Of a DNA stretch of 64,000 bases, positions 36,395 to 45,406 are shown piece after piece. How positions within the stretch are numbered: the stretch's first letter is position 1; every line of letters starts with the position of its first letter. The stretch comes from UBA2336 sp964404445 (GTDB lineage Bacteria > Bacteroidota > Bacteroidia > Cytophagales > Cyclobacteriaceae), in contig CAYOJW010000001.1 in NCBI GenBank assembly GCA_964404445.1, positions 434,001 through 498,000 of the forward strand, read 5' to 3'. The notes under the pieces were generated by a model that saw nothing but the letters and a program-made list of their open reading frames with translations, searched no databases and was not told the origin of the DNA. The position numbers and the translations under genes are program-made.

Positions 36395-37753
36395 ATGGTA
36401 AAAGAATATATCAAGAGTAACCAGGAGCGCTTCCTGTCCGAATTGTTCGACTTGCTCAGAATCCCATCCGTAAGTGCCGACAGCAAACATGCAGGCGATG
36501 TGCGTAAGGCAGCCGGTTTTTTGCTTGAAAAATTAAAACAAGCCGGTGTTGATAAAGCCGAATTGTGCGAAACAGCCGGATACCCGATTGTGTATGCCGA
36601 AAAAATAATCGACCCGAAACTACCAACGGTACTCGTTTATGGGCATTACGATGTGCAGCCTCCCGATCCGCTGGAGTTATGGACATCGCCCCCGTTTGAA
36701 CCCGTTGTAAAAGACGATAAAATTTATGCGCGCGGTGCGTGTGACGATAAAGGTCAGGCGTACATGCACGTGAAGGCATTCGAGGCCATGACGAAACTGA
36801 ATTTGCTCAGTTGCAACATCAAGTTTATGATTGAAGGCGAAGAGGAGGTAGGCTCTGAAAACCTCGATACATTCGTAAAAGAGAACAAAGCAAAGCTGAA
36901 AGCCGATGTTATCCTGATTTCGGATACATCGATTATTTCGTTAGACCATCCATCCATTACCGTTGGCTTACGCGGATTGAGCTACATGGAAGTTGAGGTT
37001 ACCGGCCCCAACCGCGATTTGCATTCGGGCGTGTATGGTGGCGCAGTGGCAAACCCCATCAATACATTAAGTAAAATGATTGCCTCGTTGCACGATGAAC
37101 AGGGGCGCATTACCATTCCCGGTTTTTACGATAAGGTAATAGAACTTTCAACTGCCGACCGCGAGGCGATCAACAAAGCGCCATTCTCGTTAACCAACTA
37201 TAAAAAAGACCTCGACATTAACGATGTAAAAGGTGAAGAGGGTTATACAACCATCGAGCGTACAGGCATCCGGCCAACGTTAGATGTAAACGGTATTTGG
37301 GGAGGCTACACAGGCGAAGGCGCAAAAACCGTGTTGCCCTCAAAAGCATTCGCAAAAATTTCGATGCGCTTAGTGCCCGATCAAGATAGTAAAGAGATCT
37401 CCGAATTGTTTACCAAACACTTTGAATCCATTGCGCCAAAATCGGTAAACGTAAAAGTTACGGCATTGCATGGCGGCCAGGCAGCCGTTACGCCAACCAA
37501 CTCGAAAGCATTTACAGCAGCCAGCGCAGCGTTTGAAGAAGTGTGGGGTAAAAAGCCGATACCCACACGCGATGGTGGCAGTATTCCCATTGTTGCACTT
37601 TTTAAGAAAGAATTAGGTTTAGATACCGTGTTGATGGGCTTCGGGCTTGACAGCGATGCTATTCACTCGCCCAACGAACATTACGGAATTAAAAACTTTG
37701 TATTGGGCATCGAAACCATTACTGCGTTTTATAAACATTTCTCGAAAGCATAG
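36395..37753 (+). CDS. M20 family dipeptidase
   Basis: This 452-residue zinc metallopeptidase of the CNDP-like M20 subfamily hydrolyses dipeptides. Metal and catalytic residues are visible: YGHYDVQPPDP (His and Asp), RGACDDKGQ (bridging Asp), IEGEEEVGSEN (general-base Glu and ligand Glu), ISDTSII (Asp) and the final HSPNEHYG (His). The dimerisation lid lies between about 200 and 310. There is no signal peptide, so it is cytosolic. It marks the last core gene before the AT-rich island. Confidence 0.93.
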   Translation: MVKEYIKSNQERFLSELFDLLRIPSVSADSKHAGDVRKAAGFLLEKLKQAGVDKAELCETAGYPIVYAEKIIDPKLPTVLVYGHYDVQPPDPLELWTSPPFEPVVKDDKIYARGACDDKGQAYMHVKAFEAMTKLNLLSCNIKFMIEGEEEVGSENLDTFVKENKAKLKADVILISDTSIISLDHPSITVGLRGLSYMEVEVTGPNRDLHSGVYGGAVANPINTLSKMIASLHDEQGRITIPGFYDKVIELSTADREAINKAPFSLTNYKKDLDINDVKGEEGYTTIERTGIRPTLDVNGIWGGYTGEGAKTVLPSKAFAKISMRLVPDQDSKEISELFTKHFESIAPKSVNVKVTALHGGQAAVTPTNSKAFTAASAAFEEVWGKKPIPTRDGGSIPIVALFKKELGLDTVLMGFGLDSDAIHSPNEHYGIKNFVLGIETITAFYKHFSKA

Positions 37754-37787
37754 TTGCCTTACGTTTGCAGCAACCCTGCATTCTGGT

Positions 37788-37860
37788 CATCCCGAGGAAC
37801 GAGGGATCTTCAAATTTTTGCGTGTTCTGTATGTTCGAATACTCCTCGTTCCTCGGAATG
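37788..37860. repeat. CCGAGGAACGAGG inverted repeat
   Basis: CATCCCGAGGAACGAGGGA (37788-37806) pairs with CTCCTCGTTCCTCGGAATG (37842-37860) with few mismatches, enclosing about 35 nt. It resembles a REP-like element I recall from many Bacteroidota. It lies 35 bp after the M20 gene and may end its transcript. It also marks the left side of the island. Confidence 0.7.
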
Positions 37861-37994
37861 AACGGCCTTATGTGTTTTTGAAAGGGCTTTTAGCTTTTCT
37901 TTTCGTCTAAGTCCTGGCTACGTGTTCCCACGCGCCAGAGGCGTAGTAACAGCTCAATTACCAAGGCAAACAAACTTTCACTAAAAAATTTCAA

Positions 37995-38028
37995 CGACAT
38001 ACTTTGGCGTTTCGCTACACTACTTTTG
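37995..38028 (+). promoter_or_regulatory. Shared island promoter, copy 1 (DnaB-like gene)
   Basis: CGACA (37995-37999), 3 nt, TTTGG (38003-38007), 13 nt, TACTTTTG (38021-38028). The last block is a perfect TAnnTTTG. Blocks and spacing are identical to five other sites in the island. It lies 16 bp before the ATG. Confidence 0.8.
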
Positions 38029-38044
38029 CTTCAGAATTAGCGAT

Positions 38045-39094
38045 ATGAACCAGGATTTTAAAAATAAAATTGAAAAGATAATCAGCGACAATCAAAATGC
38101 TGAGGGTAGAGAAATTATGCTCCGGTTAAAGCAATTACTTTACGAAACAGAGTTGCTAAATAGTGTTGCCAAAGAATCAAAAAGTATTACCAGTCTTGTT
38201 AGCGAAAGTTTAAATCAGTTAAGGAGCAACACGCAACAAAACAAAACGATAAAAAGCGGGTTCGTTGATTTTGATGAAAAGTTTGGCGGTCTCGGGTTGG
38301 GCGAATTTATTGTAATAGGTGGGCGGCCTGCAATGGGGAAAACTCAGTTACTGGTGAACCTATCGCTCAATATTTCGCAAACTACTCCTGTTCTTTACTT
38401 CACTTTTGACTTACCGGAATATCTTCTAACAAGCCGTTTCATTTCATCTGTTTCGGGAATTCCTGCAGACAAATTTTTACAACACGAACTTTCGGGAGAA
38501 CATAAAGCTGAATTGTCTTATGTTGAAAAGGAATTGAACAAATACAAAATATTTGTAAATGACAGCTACAACAACTCCATCACGACCTTCAAAGAACACT
38601 GCCAAAAGCAAATTGAAGAAAACGGAGTAAAAGTAATCTTCGTTGATTATTTGCAAATGATGAGTTCAAACAAATTCCGAAACAGTCGTGAACTTGAGAT
38701 CAGTTATATCAGCAGAGAGTTGAAGAACATCGCCAAAGATTTCAATGTTTGTATCATCGCAACAAGTCAGTTAAGCAGAGGTGTTGAAACCAGGGGTGGA
38801 GATAAACGCCCGCAACTTAGCGACTTAAGAGAAAGCGGAGCTATTGAGCAGGATGCTGACAAAGTTATTTTCGTTTATCGCCCCGAATATTACAAAATCT
38901 ATTGTGATGAAGAAGGCAACAGTACAGCGGGCTTAGTAGAAATCATTATGGCAAAAAATAGAATTGGAAGTCCGGGAACCATAAAGCTTTTGAGAGATGA
39001 AAACTTTACCAGTTACAAAAATTTTAATGGATACCACCGAGGTGATTTTTCGTTTTCAAAAGATAGATTAGATGAATTAGACACACCATTGTAA
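38045..39094 (+). CDS. DnaB-like RecA-fold ATPase/helicase, lacking the DnaB N-terminal domain
   Basis: This 349-residue protein matches the C-terminal motor domain of DnaB: SGFVDFDEKFGGLGLGEFIV, Walker A GGRPAMGKT (residues 92-100), Walker B VIFVDYLQMM (Asp201), SQLSRGVETRGGDKRPQLSD, then LRESGAIEQDAD with the arginine-finger region. The first 70 residues are helical and do not match the usual DnaB N-terminal domain. It is not the housekeeping helicase, which is about 500 residues. The retron RNA begins 12 nt after its stop, so it likely shares a transcript with the RNA and reverse transcriptase. Confidence 0.88.
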   Translation: MNQDFKNKIEKIISDNQNAEGREIMLRLKQLLYETELLNSVAKESKSITSLVSESLNQLRSNTQQNKTIKSGFVDFDEKFGGLGLGEFIVIGGRPAMGKTQLLVNLSLNISQTTPVLYFTFDLPEYLLTSRFISSVSGIPADKFLQHELSGEHKAELSYVEKELNKYKIFVNDSYNNSITTFKEHCQKQIEENGVKVIFVDYLQMMSSNKFRNSRELEISYISRELKNIAKDFNVCIIATSQLSRGVETRGGDKRPQLSDLRESGAIEQDADKVIFVYRPEYYKIYCDEEGNSTAGLVEIIMAKNRIGSPGTIKLLRDENFTSYKNFNGYHRGDFSFSKDRLDELDTPL

Positions 39095-39106
39095 ACGTTA
39101 AGGCAT

Positions 39107-39272
39107 TGAGCCGTTGTTAAAAAATTATGATGTCAAACATTTATGACATAGCGGTTGTGTTCCTGCAACCCGTGATGTAGTGGAAGATTGAATACGTCCT
39201 TTTATTGCGATGCTCACTTCGTTCCGCTTCTCATAAAAGGGTACAAAGTCAAAGATGATTTACAACGGCTCA
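39107..39272 (+). ncRNA. Putative retron msr-msd RNA
   Basis: The 188-bp gap before the reverse transcriptase gene folds as a retron template. The ends form an 11-bp inverted repeat: a1 TGAGCCGTTGT (39107-39117) and a2 ACAACGGCTCA (39262-39272). Within it are stem ATGTCA/TGACAT (39130-39135/39144-39149), then TAGC at 39149-39152 holding a candidate branching G (39151), then stem GGTTG/CAACC (39153-39157/39166-39170). The msd-like hairpin CCTTTTAT/ATAAAAGG (39198-39205/39233-39240) follows with a 27-nt loop. This order (a1, msr stems, long msd stem, a2, RT gene) is that of known retrons. The exact branching G and cDNA ends are inferred. Confidence 0.75.
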
Positions 39273-39282
39273 TTTTTATTCT

Positions 39283-40386
39283 ATGCAACAAGTAATAGAC
39301 CTATTAAGCATTTCAAGAGAAAACAAAACTCACTTGCAAGAGTATTTTTATGGTAACCCAAGATTTTTACGTAAACGCTTGCAGAAATATCAAAAACACC
39401 AGCTAAATACTTTGTTATTTCTTTCCCTTGAAAGCCCTTTAGACCTTTGCAACTTTCTAAAAACCACTTTTTTTGAGCTTGAAGAAATAATAAACAATCC
39501 TGTTTACGAGCATTACACTATCAGAAAAAGGAAAGGCGGCAAACGACAAATTTATTCGCCTGAAAAGAGATTGAAGGCAATTCAAAAACAACTAAATTAT
39601 TTCCTGCAAGCATATTATTTATGGATAAAGCCAGGCGAAGTGCATGGTTTCGTAGTCAACCCGCATTATTTAGGAACGTATTGTAATATCGCTGAAAATG
39701 CAAAACCACATACAGGCAAAAAACACTTACTGAACATTGATTTGAAAGATTTCTTTCCTGGTATATCGGCAAACCGTGTGAAGTCTGTATTTACATCTCC
39801 CTATTTCAATTTTAACGAGCAAATAGCAAATGCCCTGACGCTCTTAACTACATACAAGGGCAAACTTCCGATCGGAACGCCAACGTCACCTGTTATCTCA
39901 AACTTTGTTTGTACTCAGCTTGATGCCAAGCTAAAAGAATTTTCTCAGACAAACAGACTACAATTTACACGATATGCTGATGATTTAACTTTTTCATCTG
40001 ATACACTGATCTCTCATGACGATATTCTTGACATCATCAACCTGATCAAGAAAAACGGATTTGAAATAAACAAAAAGAAACTCCGGCTTAAATCATCAAA
40101 TCGTAAGCAAACGGTTACAGGATTAACCGTAAATGAAAAAGTAAACGTTGACAGGAGATTCTTGAAAAAGGCAAGGGCAATGCTGCACGACCTGACAACT
40201 AACGGAGTGGAGACAGCAACCAAGCGACACTTTAATTTAAAGGGTGAAATTGGCGCAAGGCAACGTAGTATGTTTATTTATCGCCTTGAAGGGTATATAA
40301 ATTTTATTGGACAAATAAGAGGGGAAACCGATTCGGTTTACACTAAGCTAAAACAGGGGTTTGGTGTAAAACTTCAAAGCCAATAA
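39283..40386 (+). CDS. Retron-type reverse transcriptase
   Basis: This 367-residue RT would make msDNA from the RNA encoded 10 bp upstream. Motifs in order are KRQIYSPEKRLKAIQ (RT1-2), NAKPH at 139-143 (the NAxxH mark of retron RTs), NIDLKDFFPGI with the catalytic Asp (RT3), LPIGTPTSPVISN (RT4), YADD at 231-234 (RT5, YADDLTFS) and VTG at 278-280 (the retron motif in region Y). There is no maturase, endonuclease or fused effector domain, which excludes a group II intron RT. The start ATG is 10 bp after a2. Confidence 0.92.
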   Translation: MQQVIDLLSISRENKTHLQEYFYGNPRFLRKRLQKYQKHQLNTLLFLSLESPLDLCNFLKTTFFELEEIINNPVYEHYTIRKRKGGKRQIYSPEKRLKAIQKQLNYFLQAYYLWIKPGEVHGFVVNPHYLGTYCNIAENAKPHTGKKHLLNIDLKDFFPGISANRVKSVFTSPYFNFNEQIANALTLLTTYKGKLPIGTPTSPVISNFVCTQLDAKLKEFSQTNRLQFTRYADDLTFSSDTLISHDDILDIINLIKKNGFEINKKKLRLKSSNRKQTVTGLTVNEKVNVDRRFLKKARAMLHDLTTNGVETATKRHFNLKGEIGARQRSMFIYRLEGYINFIGQIRGETDSVYTKLKQGFGVKLQSQ

Positions 40387-40405
40387 TTCAAAGAAACAAA
40401 AACAA

Positions 40406-40439
40406 CAACATACTTTGGTGTGGTCAACTAACCCCTTTG
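40406..40439 (+). promoter_or_regulatory. Shared island promoter, copy 2, degenerate (phosphoesterase gene)
   Basis: CAACA (40406-40410; one mismatch to CGACA), 3 nt, TTTGG (40414-40418), 13 nt, CCCCTTTG (40432-40439; the TA of the -7 is lost). Spacing is exactly as in the other copies. It is the weakest match of the six. It lies 9 bp before the ATG. Confidence 0.55.
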
Positions 40440-40448
40440 TAATCAGCT

Positions 40449-41018
40449 ATGCATAGTATCAACGTCAGGGATAAAAACATTTTGTTGCTGTCCGATACGC
40501 ACGGCAAGCATCGGCTTGTTCGTGTTCCTGAAAGTACAGACATTATCATACACTGCGGAGATATATGTAATGACGGGAATACAGATGAAATCGCTGATTT
40601 CTTTCGTTGGTATTCAGCGTTGAATATTCCGGATAAAATATTCGTAAACGGTAATCACGATTTGCCATTTGAATTAGAACCTGAACAGGGCGAACAGTTA
40701 GTTCCCGGCAATGTGCATTGGTTACATGACGACTTAATTACGATAAACGATATTAGAATAAAATCAGTAAGTCCGTTTTCCTGCATTCAAAACTTCGATA
40801 CGAATCACGAGGTTGACATTCTCGTATCACACGCTCCACCGTCAGGCATTTTAGACGATGGTATTGGCATGTACGTGTTGAAAGAATATGCGCTAAAGAT
40901 AAAACCGCAGTATTATGTTTTTGGGCACAATCATTCGGGATATGGACGCATGACGTACCAAAAAATTCAGTTTATCAATGCCTCTATCTATCACGAACTG
41001 GAGAGCCGAAAACAGTAA
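40449..41018 (+). CDS. Calcineurin-like metallophosphoesterase
   Basis: This 189-residue protein has all metallophosphoesterase motifs: LLSDTHGKH (motif I), IHCGDICNDG (II), VNGNHDLP (III), LVSHAPPSG (IV) and FGHNHSGYG (V). These residues bind two metal ions and hydrolyse phosphodiesters or phosphomonoesters. Its nearest style is the small MPPED1/239-type family. Substrate could be a nucleotide or nucleic acid. It lies 62 bp after the retron RT with its own promoter of the island type, so it may be a retron accessory or an independent member of the regulon. Confidence 0.88.
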   Translation: MHSINVRDKNILLLSDTHGKHRLVRVPESTDIIIHCGDICNDGNTDEIADFFRWYSALNIPDKIFVNGNHDLPFELEPEQGEQLVPGNVHWLHDDLITINDIRIKSVSPFSCIQNFDTNHEVDILVSHAPPSGILDDGIGMYVLKEYALKIKPQYYVFGHNHSGYGRMTYQKIQFINASIYHELESRKQ

Positions 41019-41116
41019 AGAGTATGACTTTGCGATACAGGCAGCAAAAACGAGTCAGATTAAAAGTTGGATTGAAAGACATTTGGTCTAATTTTAAAAA
41101 TATAAACACATAACAT

Positions 41117-41320
41117 ATGAGCAAGTATCTATGGAAGGTTAGAGCCACAAAAAGATGGACCGATGTAGTACAAGGTATGGAGGTTGATGTATTGGTTGTA
41201 GGCCGTTCGGGAGAACCAAATGCAAGAGAAATTGCCGATGCCCTTACGCGCAAATACGGTATAAAAAACTTAGGTGGCAGCGGAATGTCGAAAAGTATTT
41301 TTGATATTACCAAAGGCTAA
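41117..41320 (+). CDS. Small conserved-looking protein of unknown function
   Basis: This 67-residue basic protein has alternating strands and one helix: KYLWKVRATKRWTDVVQGME, then VDVLVVGRSGEPNAREIADA and GGSGMSKSIFDITKG. I have a weak memory of similar small proteins in Bacteroidota mobile islands, but no function. It has no signal peptide. It lies 98 bp after the phosphoesterase gene. The upstream GACATTTGG is only a partial match to the island promoter. Confidence 0.6.
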   Translation: MSKYLWKVRATKRWTDVVQGMEVDVLVVGRSGEPNAREIADALTRKYGIKNLGGSGMSKSIFDITKG

Positions 41321-41393
41321 CAGTTAATACAGGCTGTAAAAGACGAGTTGAAATTTTAGTAGATTAAAAGAGATTTATCAAAAAAATCAAGAC

Positions 41394-41480
41394 ATGAACG
41401 CAAACGCATCGTTTTCCATTAATGCTAAAACCTATACTTTAAAGAAAAATATCAAGGAGGAAAAGCTATTCTTTAAATAG
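41394..41480 (+). CDS. Possible 28-residue peptide gene
   Basis: An ATG frame reads MNANASFSINAKTYTLKKNI and ends EEKLFFK before TAG. It lies in the 206-bp gap before the DUF262 genes. It has no known family. Its only support is position and a reading frame with plausible composition, so it may be chance. Confidence 0.25.
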   Translation: MNANASFSINAKTYTLKKNIKEEKLFFK

Positions 41481-41526
41481 CAATAAAAAGTATCTTATCC
41501 CAGTAAACTAAAAATAAATAGGCAGT

Positions 41527-43236
41527 ATGTCAAACAATCGTATTTTATTAAAATATGTTAGCGAACTATTACAATATGATTTCTTTATACCATCATATCA
41601 AAGAGGTTATCGTTGGACAGAGCAACAAGTGACAGATTTATTGAATGACATCAATGAATTTTCGCCAAAAGAAATTCCTAATACCAATGAAAAAACTTGG
41701 TATTGCTTACAACCAATTGTTGTAGAAAAAAGAGGCGAAAACGAATGGGACGTAATTGATGGACAACAAAGATTAACTACAATCTTTTTAGTTATTCATT
41801 ATATGAACGAAATATGGAAAGGAAAACAAAAAATAAATGAGTTTAATTTAAGATTTGAAACGAGGGATAAAAGTCAAGAATTTTTAAAAAACATCTTGGT
41901 TGACGAACATTCTGATGAAGTTATCGTAAATGACGAAAATATAGACTTCTGTTTTATATCAAAAGCATACCGCACCATTCATAATTGGGTTAAATCTAAC
42001 AATAAGTTAGATACCGGAAATTTTGAGTCAAAATTCATTCATTCAAGTAGAGTCATTTGGTATGAAACTTCAAAAGATGAAAATTCAATTGATATTTTTA
42101 CAAGAATCAATAGCGGAAAAATTCCGCTAACTAATGCTGAATTGATAAAGGCGTTGTTTTTGAATCGTTCAAACTTTGAACACTCAGAAGATGAAGTAAA
42201 ACTTGGTTTAAAACAGCGAGAAATTGCCTTAGAGTGGGATAGGATTGAATATGCTTTGCAAGACGATTCATTTTGGTGTTTCATCAACAAAAGCGAAAAC
42301 AACTTGGCGACAAGAATAGAGTTTATTTTCAATTTAATGTCGGACAAGCCAAGCGATGATAAGTATTCAACTTTCCATTTCTTTAATGAAAAATTTAAGA
42401 CCAAATCGGAAAATGAAATTAACGACAATTGGCAGGAAATTAAAAAGTATTTCCAAACGCTTGAAGAATGGTACAATGACAGAGAGTTGTATCACAAAAT
42501 TGGCTATTTGATTGCAGTAGGAACCGATATAAAACTAATCATTCAACAAAAGGGTAATACGACAAAAACTGAATTTAGAAATTGGTTAGAAAATCAAATA
42601 ACTAAAGTTATAGCAAACAATAAAGCTATTGACGAATTGGAATATGGAAAGGATAATTCACAATTAATAAAAATGTTGCTTTTGCATAATGTTATAGCTA
42701 CGCTTAATAGCGAAGATATTTCTTTAAAGTTTCCATTTGATAAATACAAAGACAAGAAAAATGGCGGTTGGAGTTTAGAGCATATTCACGCTCAAAATTC
42801 TGAAGATATTACAAAACCAGACGATTTTAAAGAATGGTTGAAAGCAATAGATGAAAACGAATTAACAGAAGAAATCAAACAAAGAATTAAAGAATCTAAT
42901 GAAAATGAGGAACAAAACAAAATCCCTCAACTTGTAGCGGATATTGGCAAATTGTTTGGAGAAATTGAAATACATTTTATTGAGAATATGGCTTTATTAT
43001 CCAAAAATGATAATTCAAAACTCAACAATGGCTTGTTTCCTGTTAAAAGAACAAGGGTAATTGAATTGGAAAAGAACGGTGCATTTATTCCTCTTGCTAC
43101 AAAAAAGGTTTTTCAAAAATATTACGAAGGCTGTACAAAACAATTAAGCAAATGGGAAAAAGATGACAGAACCGCCTATTTGAGCGACATAAAAGAAACT
43201 TTAAAACAATATTTACCTCAAACGACATTAGCATAA
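41527..43236 (+). CDS. DUF262/DUF1524 (GmrSD-like) protein, HNH nuclease-like end
   Basis: This is a 569-residue protein. The N-terminal DUF262 domain begins FFIPSYQRGYRWTEQQVTDL and contains DGQQRLTT at about 78-85, a ParB/Srx-like nucleotide-binding signature. The C-terminal part carries WSLEHIHAQNSE near residue 415, matching the His of the DUF1524 HNH-like nuclease. The end IENMALLSKNDNSKLNNGLF is typical of the same family. Members include GmrSD type IV restriction and SspE-like anti-phage proteins. The second DUF262 gene begins 1 bp after its stop. The region is AT-rich. Confidence 0.85.
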   Translation: MSNNRILLKYVSELLQYDFFIPSYQRGYRWTEQQVTDLLNDINEFSPKEIPNTNEKTWYCLQPIVVEKRGENEWDVIDGQQRLTTIFLVIHYMNEIWKGKQKINEFNLRFETRDKSQEFLKNILVDEHSDEVIVNDENIDFCFISKAYRTIHNWVKSNNKLDTGNFESKFIHSSRVIWYETSKDENSIDIFTRINSGKIPLTNAELIKALFLNRSNFEHSEDEVKLGLKQREIALEWDRIEYALQDDSFWCFINKSENNLATRIEFIFNLMSDKPSDDKYSTFHFFNEKFKTKSENEINDNWQEIKKYFQTLEEWYNDRELYHKIGYLIAVGTDIKLIIQQKGNTTKTEFRNWLENQITKVIANNKAIDELEYGKDNSQLIKMLLLHNVIATLNSEDISLKFPFDKYKDKKNGGWSLEHIHAQNSEDITKPDDFKEWLKAIDENELTEEIKQRIKESNENEEQNKIPQLVADIGKLFGEIEIHFIENMALLSKNDNSKLNNGLFPVKRTRVIELEKNGAFIPLATKKVFQKYYEGCTKQLSKWEKDDRTAYLSDIKETLKQYLPQTTLA

Positions 43237-43237
43237 A

Positions 43238-45244
43238 ATGAGCAATAATCCGACATCAAAAAAATTAAAATTTCTACAATTGCTTTCTAACGATGAAGCT
43301 ATTCATGAAAATGAAACTTGGCAACCGCTAAGTAAAATTGAAATTCCCATTATACAACGTGATTATGCACAAGGTAGAGAGGGAAAGGAAGAATTAAGAA
43401 AAAGCTTTTTGGGTGCTTTGTACAACACTGTTGTAGAGGAAAAACCACTAGAGTTAGATTTTGTCTATGGCAGTGTTAAAAACAGCGTTTTACAACCACT
43501 TGACGGACAACAACGATTAACAACTTTGTTTTTGTTGCATTGGTTTGTTGCAATCAAAGAAAACAGATTAGATGATGAATTGAAAAAACTATTGACAAAA
43601 TTCACTTACGAAACACGAACCAGCTCACGGGAATTTTGCAAGGATTTAATCAATAAAGGGATTGATTTTGAAAAATTGTTAGAAACAGATTATCACGATA
43701 AAGATAAATCAAAACCCAAGAACAACGAGTTATCCAAAACAATCATTGATAGTCCTTGGTTTTTCCTTTCGTGGAAAAGAGACCCGACAATAAAATCGAT
43801 GCTTACAATGTTGAATTCTATTCAGCAAACATTTCAAAACAAAACCGAAGTTTGGAACAAGCTAAACAACATTAGTTTTCATTACATAGAATTGCAAAAC
43901 TTCGGACTTTCCGATGATTTGTATATCAAAATGAACGCAAGAGGCAAGCCGCTCACCGATTTTGAAAATTTCAAAGCAAAGTTTGAGCAATACATTGGAG
44001 GAAAAAAATGGGAAGAGGGTTTACCTCAAGCGGAAACCTTTGCTTATAAAATTGATAGGGAGTGGACTGATTTATTTTGGAAGCATAAAAATGAGGAAAA
44101 TGTTTTTGACGAACATATTTTAAAGTTTATGACGGGTGTGGCAATACTTGCCTATGCTCAAAGCTTAGAATTACTTGATAATGAACAAGGGATTGTCAAA
44201 AAAGAACTTGAAAGGAAGATAACAAAGCTATTTAATGATTATCGAGCAATAAAACCGGAAGATTTTGTAACGAAGGAGGTTTTTGAATATTTGAAAAAGT
44301 GCTTTGAGATTTATTCAAAGAACAATAATGATAAAGTTAATCCAGAATTGACACTTTGGGATTATAATAAAGACAGAAACTTGTTTTCTGAGTTGGTAGA
44401 TGCTAATAAGCTGACAACATATAAACAACGTGTTTTATTTTATGCTCAAACAGTATATTTATTAAGACCTGGTTTTGAAGTTAATTCTTTTGCTTATTGG
44501 ATGCGTGTGGTTCGGAATATTGTTGAAAACGCAACAATTGATAGTGCGGATAGATTTAGAGGTGCAATAAATTTGATTATGGAATTATCTAACGGTTGTA
44601 ATGCTGTTTATGATTTTCTTTCTGAAAATTCCATTCAATCAAAATTTGCTGAAGAGCAAGTTAAAGAAGAAACAAGAAAAGCAAAATTGATTGCTAATAA
44701 CAATGAAATTAAGCAAATCATATTTGATCTTGAAGATACTTCATTTTGTAAAGGCACGATTAACTGGTGCTTAGAATGCTCTGAAAAGGTTGAAGAATTG
44801 GGAAAAATTAAAGAGGTAATTGATTCACATTTGAGTGAAGATGATGTTTCAAATTTATTCCGCAGAGCACTTCTGACGATTGGGCATAACGATTTCTATA
44901 ACTATTGGGATTCTTGGAGTTATAGTACAGATACTCATAAGAGATGCCTTATTGAAAATCGAAATGAACTTAAAAACAAATTCACAAATGGAGATTCGTT
45001 CAACGCATACCTAAAACCGTTAATTATTCAGCTTTATAATACGGATCTGCAAAGTGTAGTAGATATTTATGTTCCCTCCGGGGATATGCGGAATTGGAAA
45101 ATTCGATTGATTAAAGAGGCGGAATTATTAGATAACCATTGTCAAAGCCATTATATAGGAATCACAAACGATGATAAGCAATGTTATTTGTACGGAAGGA
45201 AAAAAAGACCATCAAGCAGAGATGAATGTGAATGTGTAGAATAA
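43238..45244 (+). CDS. Second DUF262 protein
   Basis: This 668-residue protein has an N-terminal DUF262 domain: IPIIQRDYAQGREGKEELRK, then LDFVYGS and LQPLDGQQRLTTLFLLHWF near residue 88. The central part (ETRTSSREFCKDLI, IKMNARGKPLTDFENFKAKF) is typical of this protein class. I do not see an HNH signature at the C-terminus. It pairs with the preceding gene (1-bp gap) and they are surely translated from one message. A two-protein restriction-like complex, one with the nuclease, is the natural guess. Confidence 0.82.
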   Translation: MSNNPTSKKLKFLQLLSNDEAIHENETWQPLSKIEIPIIQRDYAQGREGKEELRKSFLGALYNTVVEEKPLELDFVYGSVKNSVLQPLDGQQRLTTLFLLHWFVAIKENRLDDELKKLLTKFTYETRTSSREFCKDLINKGIDFEKLLETDYHDKDKSKPKNNELSKTIIDSPWFFLSWKRDPTIKSMLTMLNSIQQTFQNKTEVWNKLNNISFHYIELQNFGLSDDLYIKMNARGKPLTDFENFKAKFEQYIGGKKWEEGLPQAETFAYKIDREWTDLFWKHKNEENVFDEHILKFMTGVAILAYAQSLELLDNEQGIVKKELERKITKLFNDYRAIKPEDFVTKEVFEYLKKCFEIYSKNNNDKVNPELTLWDYNKDRNLFSELVDANKLTTYKQRVLFYAQTVYLLRPGFEVNSFAYWMRVVRNIVENATIDSADRFRGAINLIMELSNGCNAVYDFLSENSIQSKFAEEQVKEETRKAKLIANNNEIKQIIFDLEDTSFCKGTINWCLECSEKVEELGKIKEVIDSHLSEDDVSNLFRRALLTIGHNDFYNYWDSWSYSTDTHKRCLIENRNELKNKFTNGDSFNAYLKPLIIQLYNTDLQSVVDIYVPSGDMRNWKIRLIKEAELLDNHCQSHYIGITNDDKQCYLYGRKKRPSSRDECECVE

Positions 45245-45342
45245 TTATGTTTCTAATACTCTGTGCGTGTCCGCACATGCCAGAGGGCTTGTTGTAAGCC
45301 AAATACCCACTGCATAGCAAAATTTCACAAAAAAATATACCG

Positions 45343-45376
45343 CGACACCCTTTGGCGTAACGGCACAATAGCTTTG
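45343..45376 (+). promoter_or_regulatory. Shared island promoter, copy 3 (truncated copy gene)
   Basis: CGACA (45343-45347), CCC, TTTGG (45351-45355), 13 nt, TAGCTTTG (45369-45376, perfect TAnnTTTG). It lies 30 bp before the ATG of the short truncated frame. About 70-80 bp further upstream a sequence with CGTGTCCGCACATGCCAGAG resembles that upstream of copy 1. Confidence 0.75.
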
Positions 45377-45406
45377 TTTTCATAAAAACGAAAACAGGCC
45401 GAAAAT

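Noticed and set aside
38045..39094. Housekeeping replicative helicase dnaB
   Set aside because: It lacks the DnaB N-terminal domain, is about 349 residues, and lies in an AT-rich accessory island under the island promoter.
39283..40386. Group II intron reverse transcriptase
   Set aside because: No maturase or HNH domain and no intron domain V-like RNA was seen; NAxxH and VTG motifs and an a1/a2 repeat point to a retron.
41070..41110. GACATTTGG before the 67-residue gene as a seventh island promoter
   Set aside because: The 3-nt spacer between the first two blocks is missing and no -7 block follows at 13 nt.
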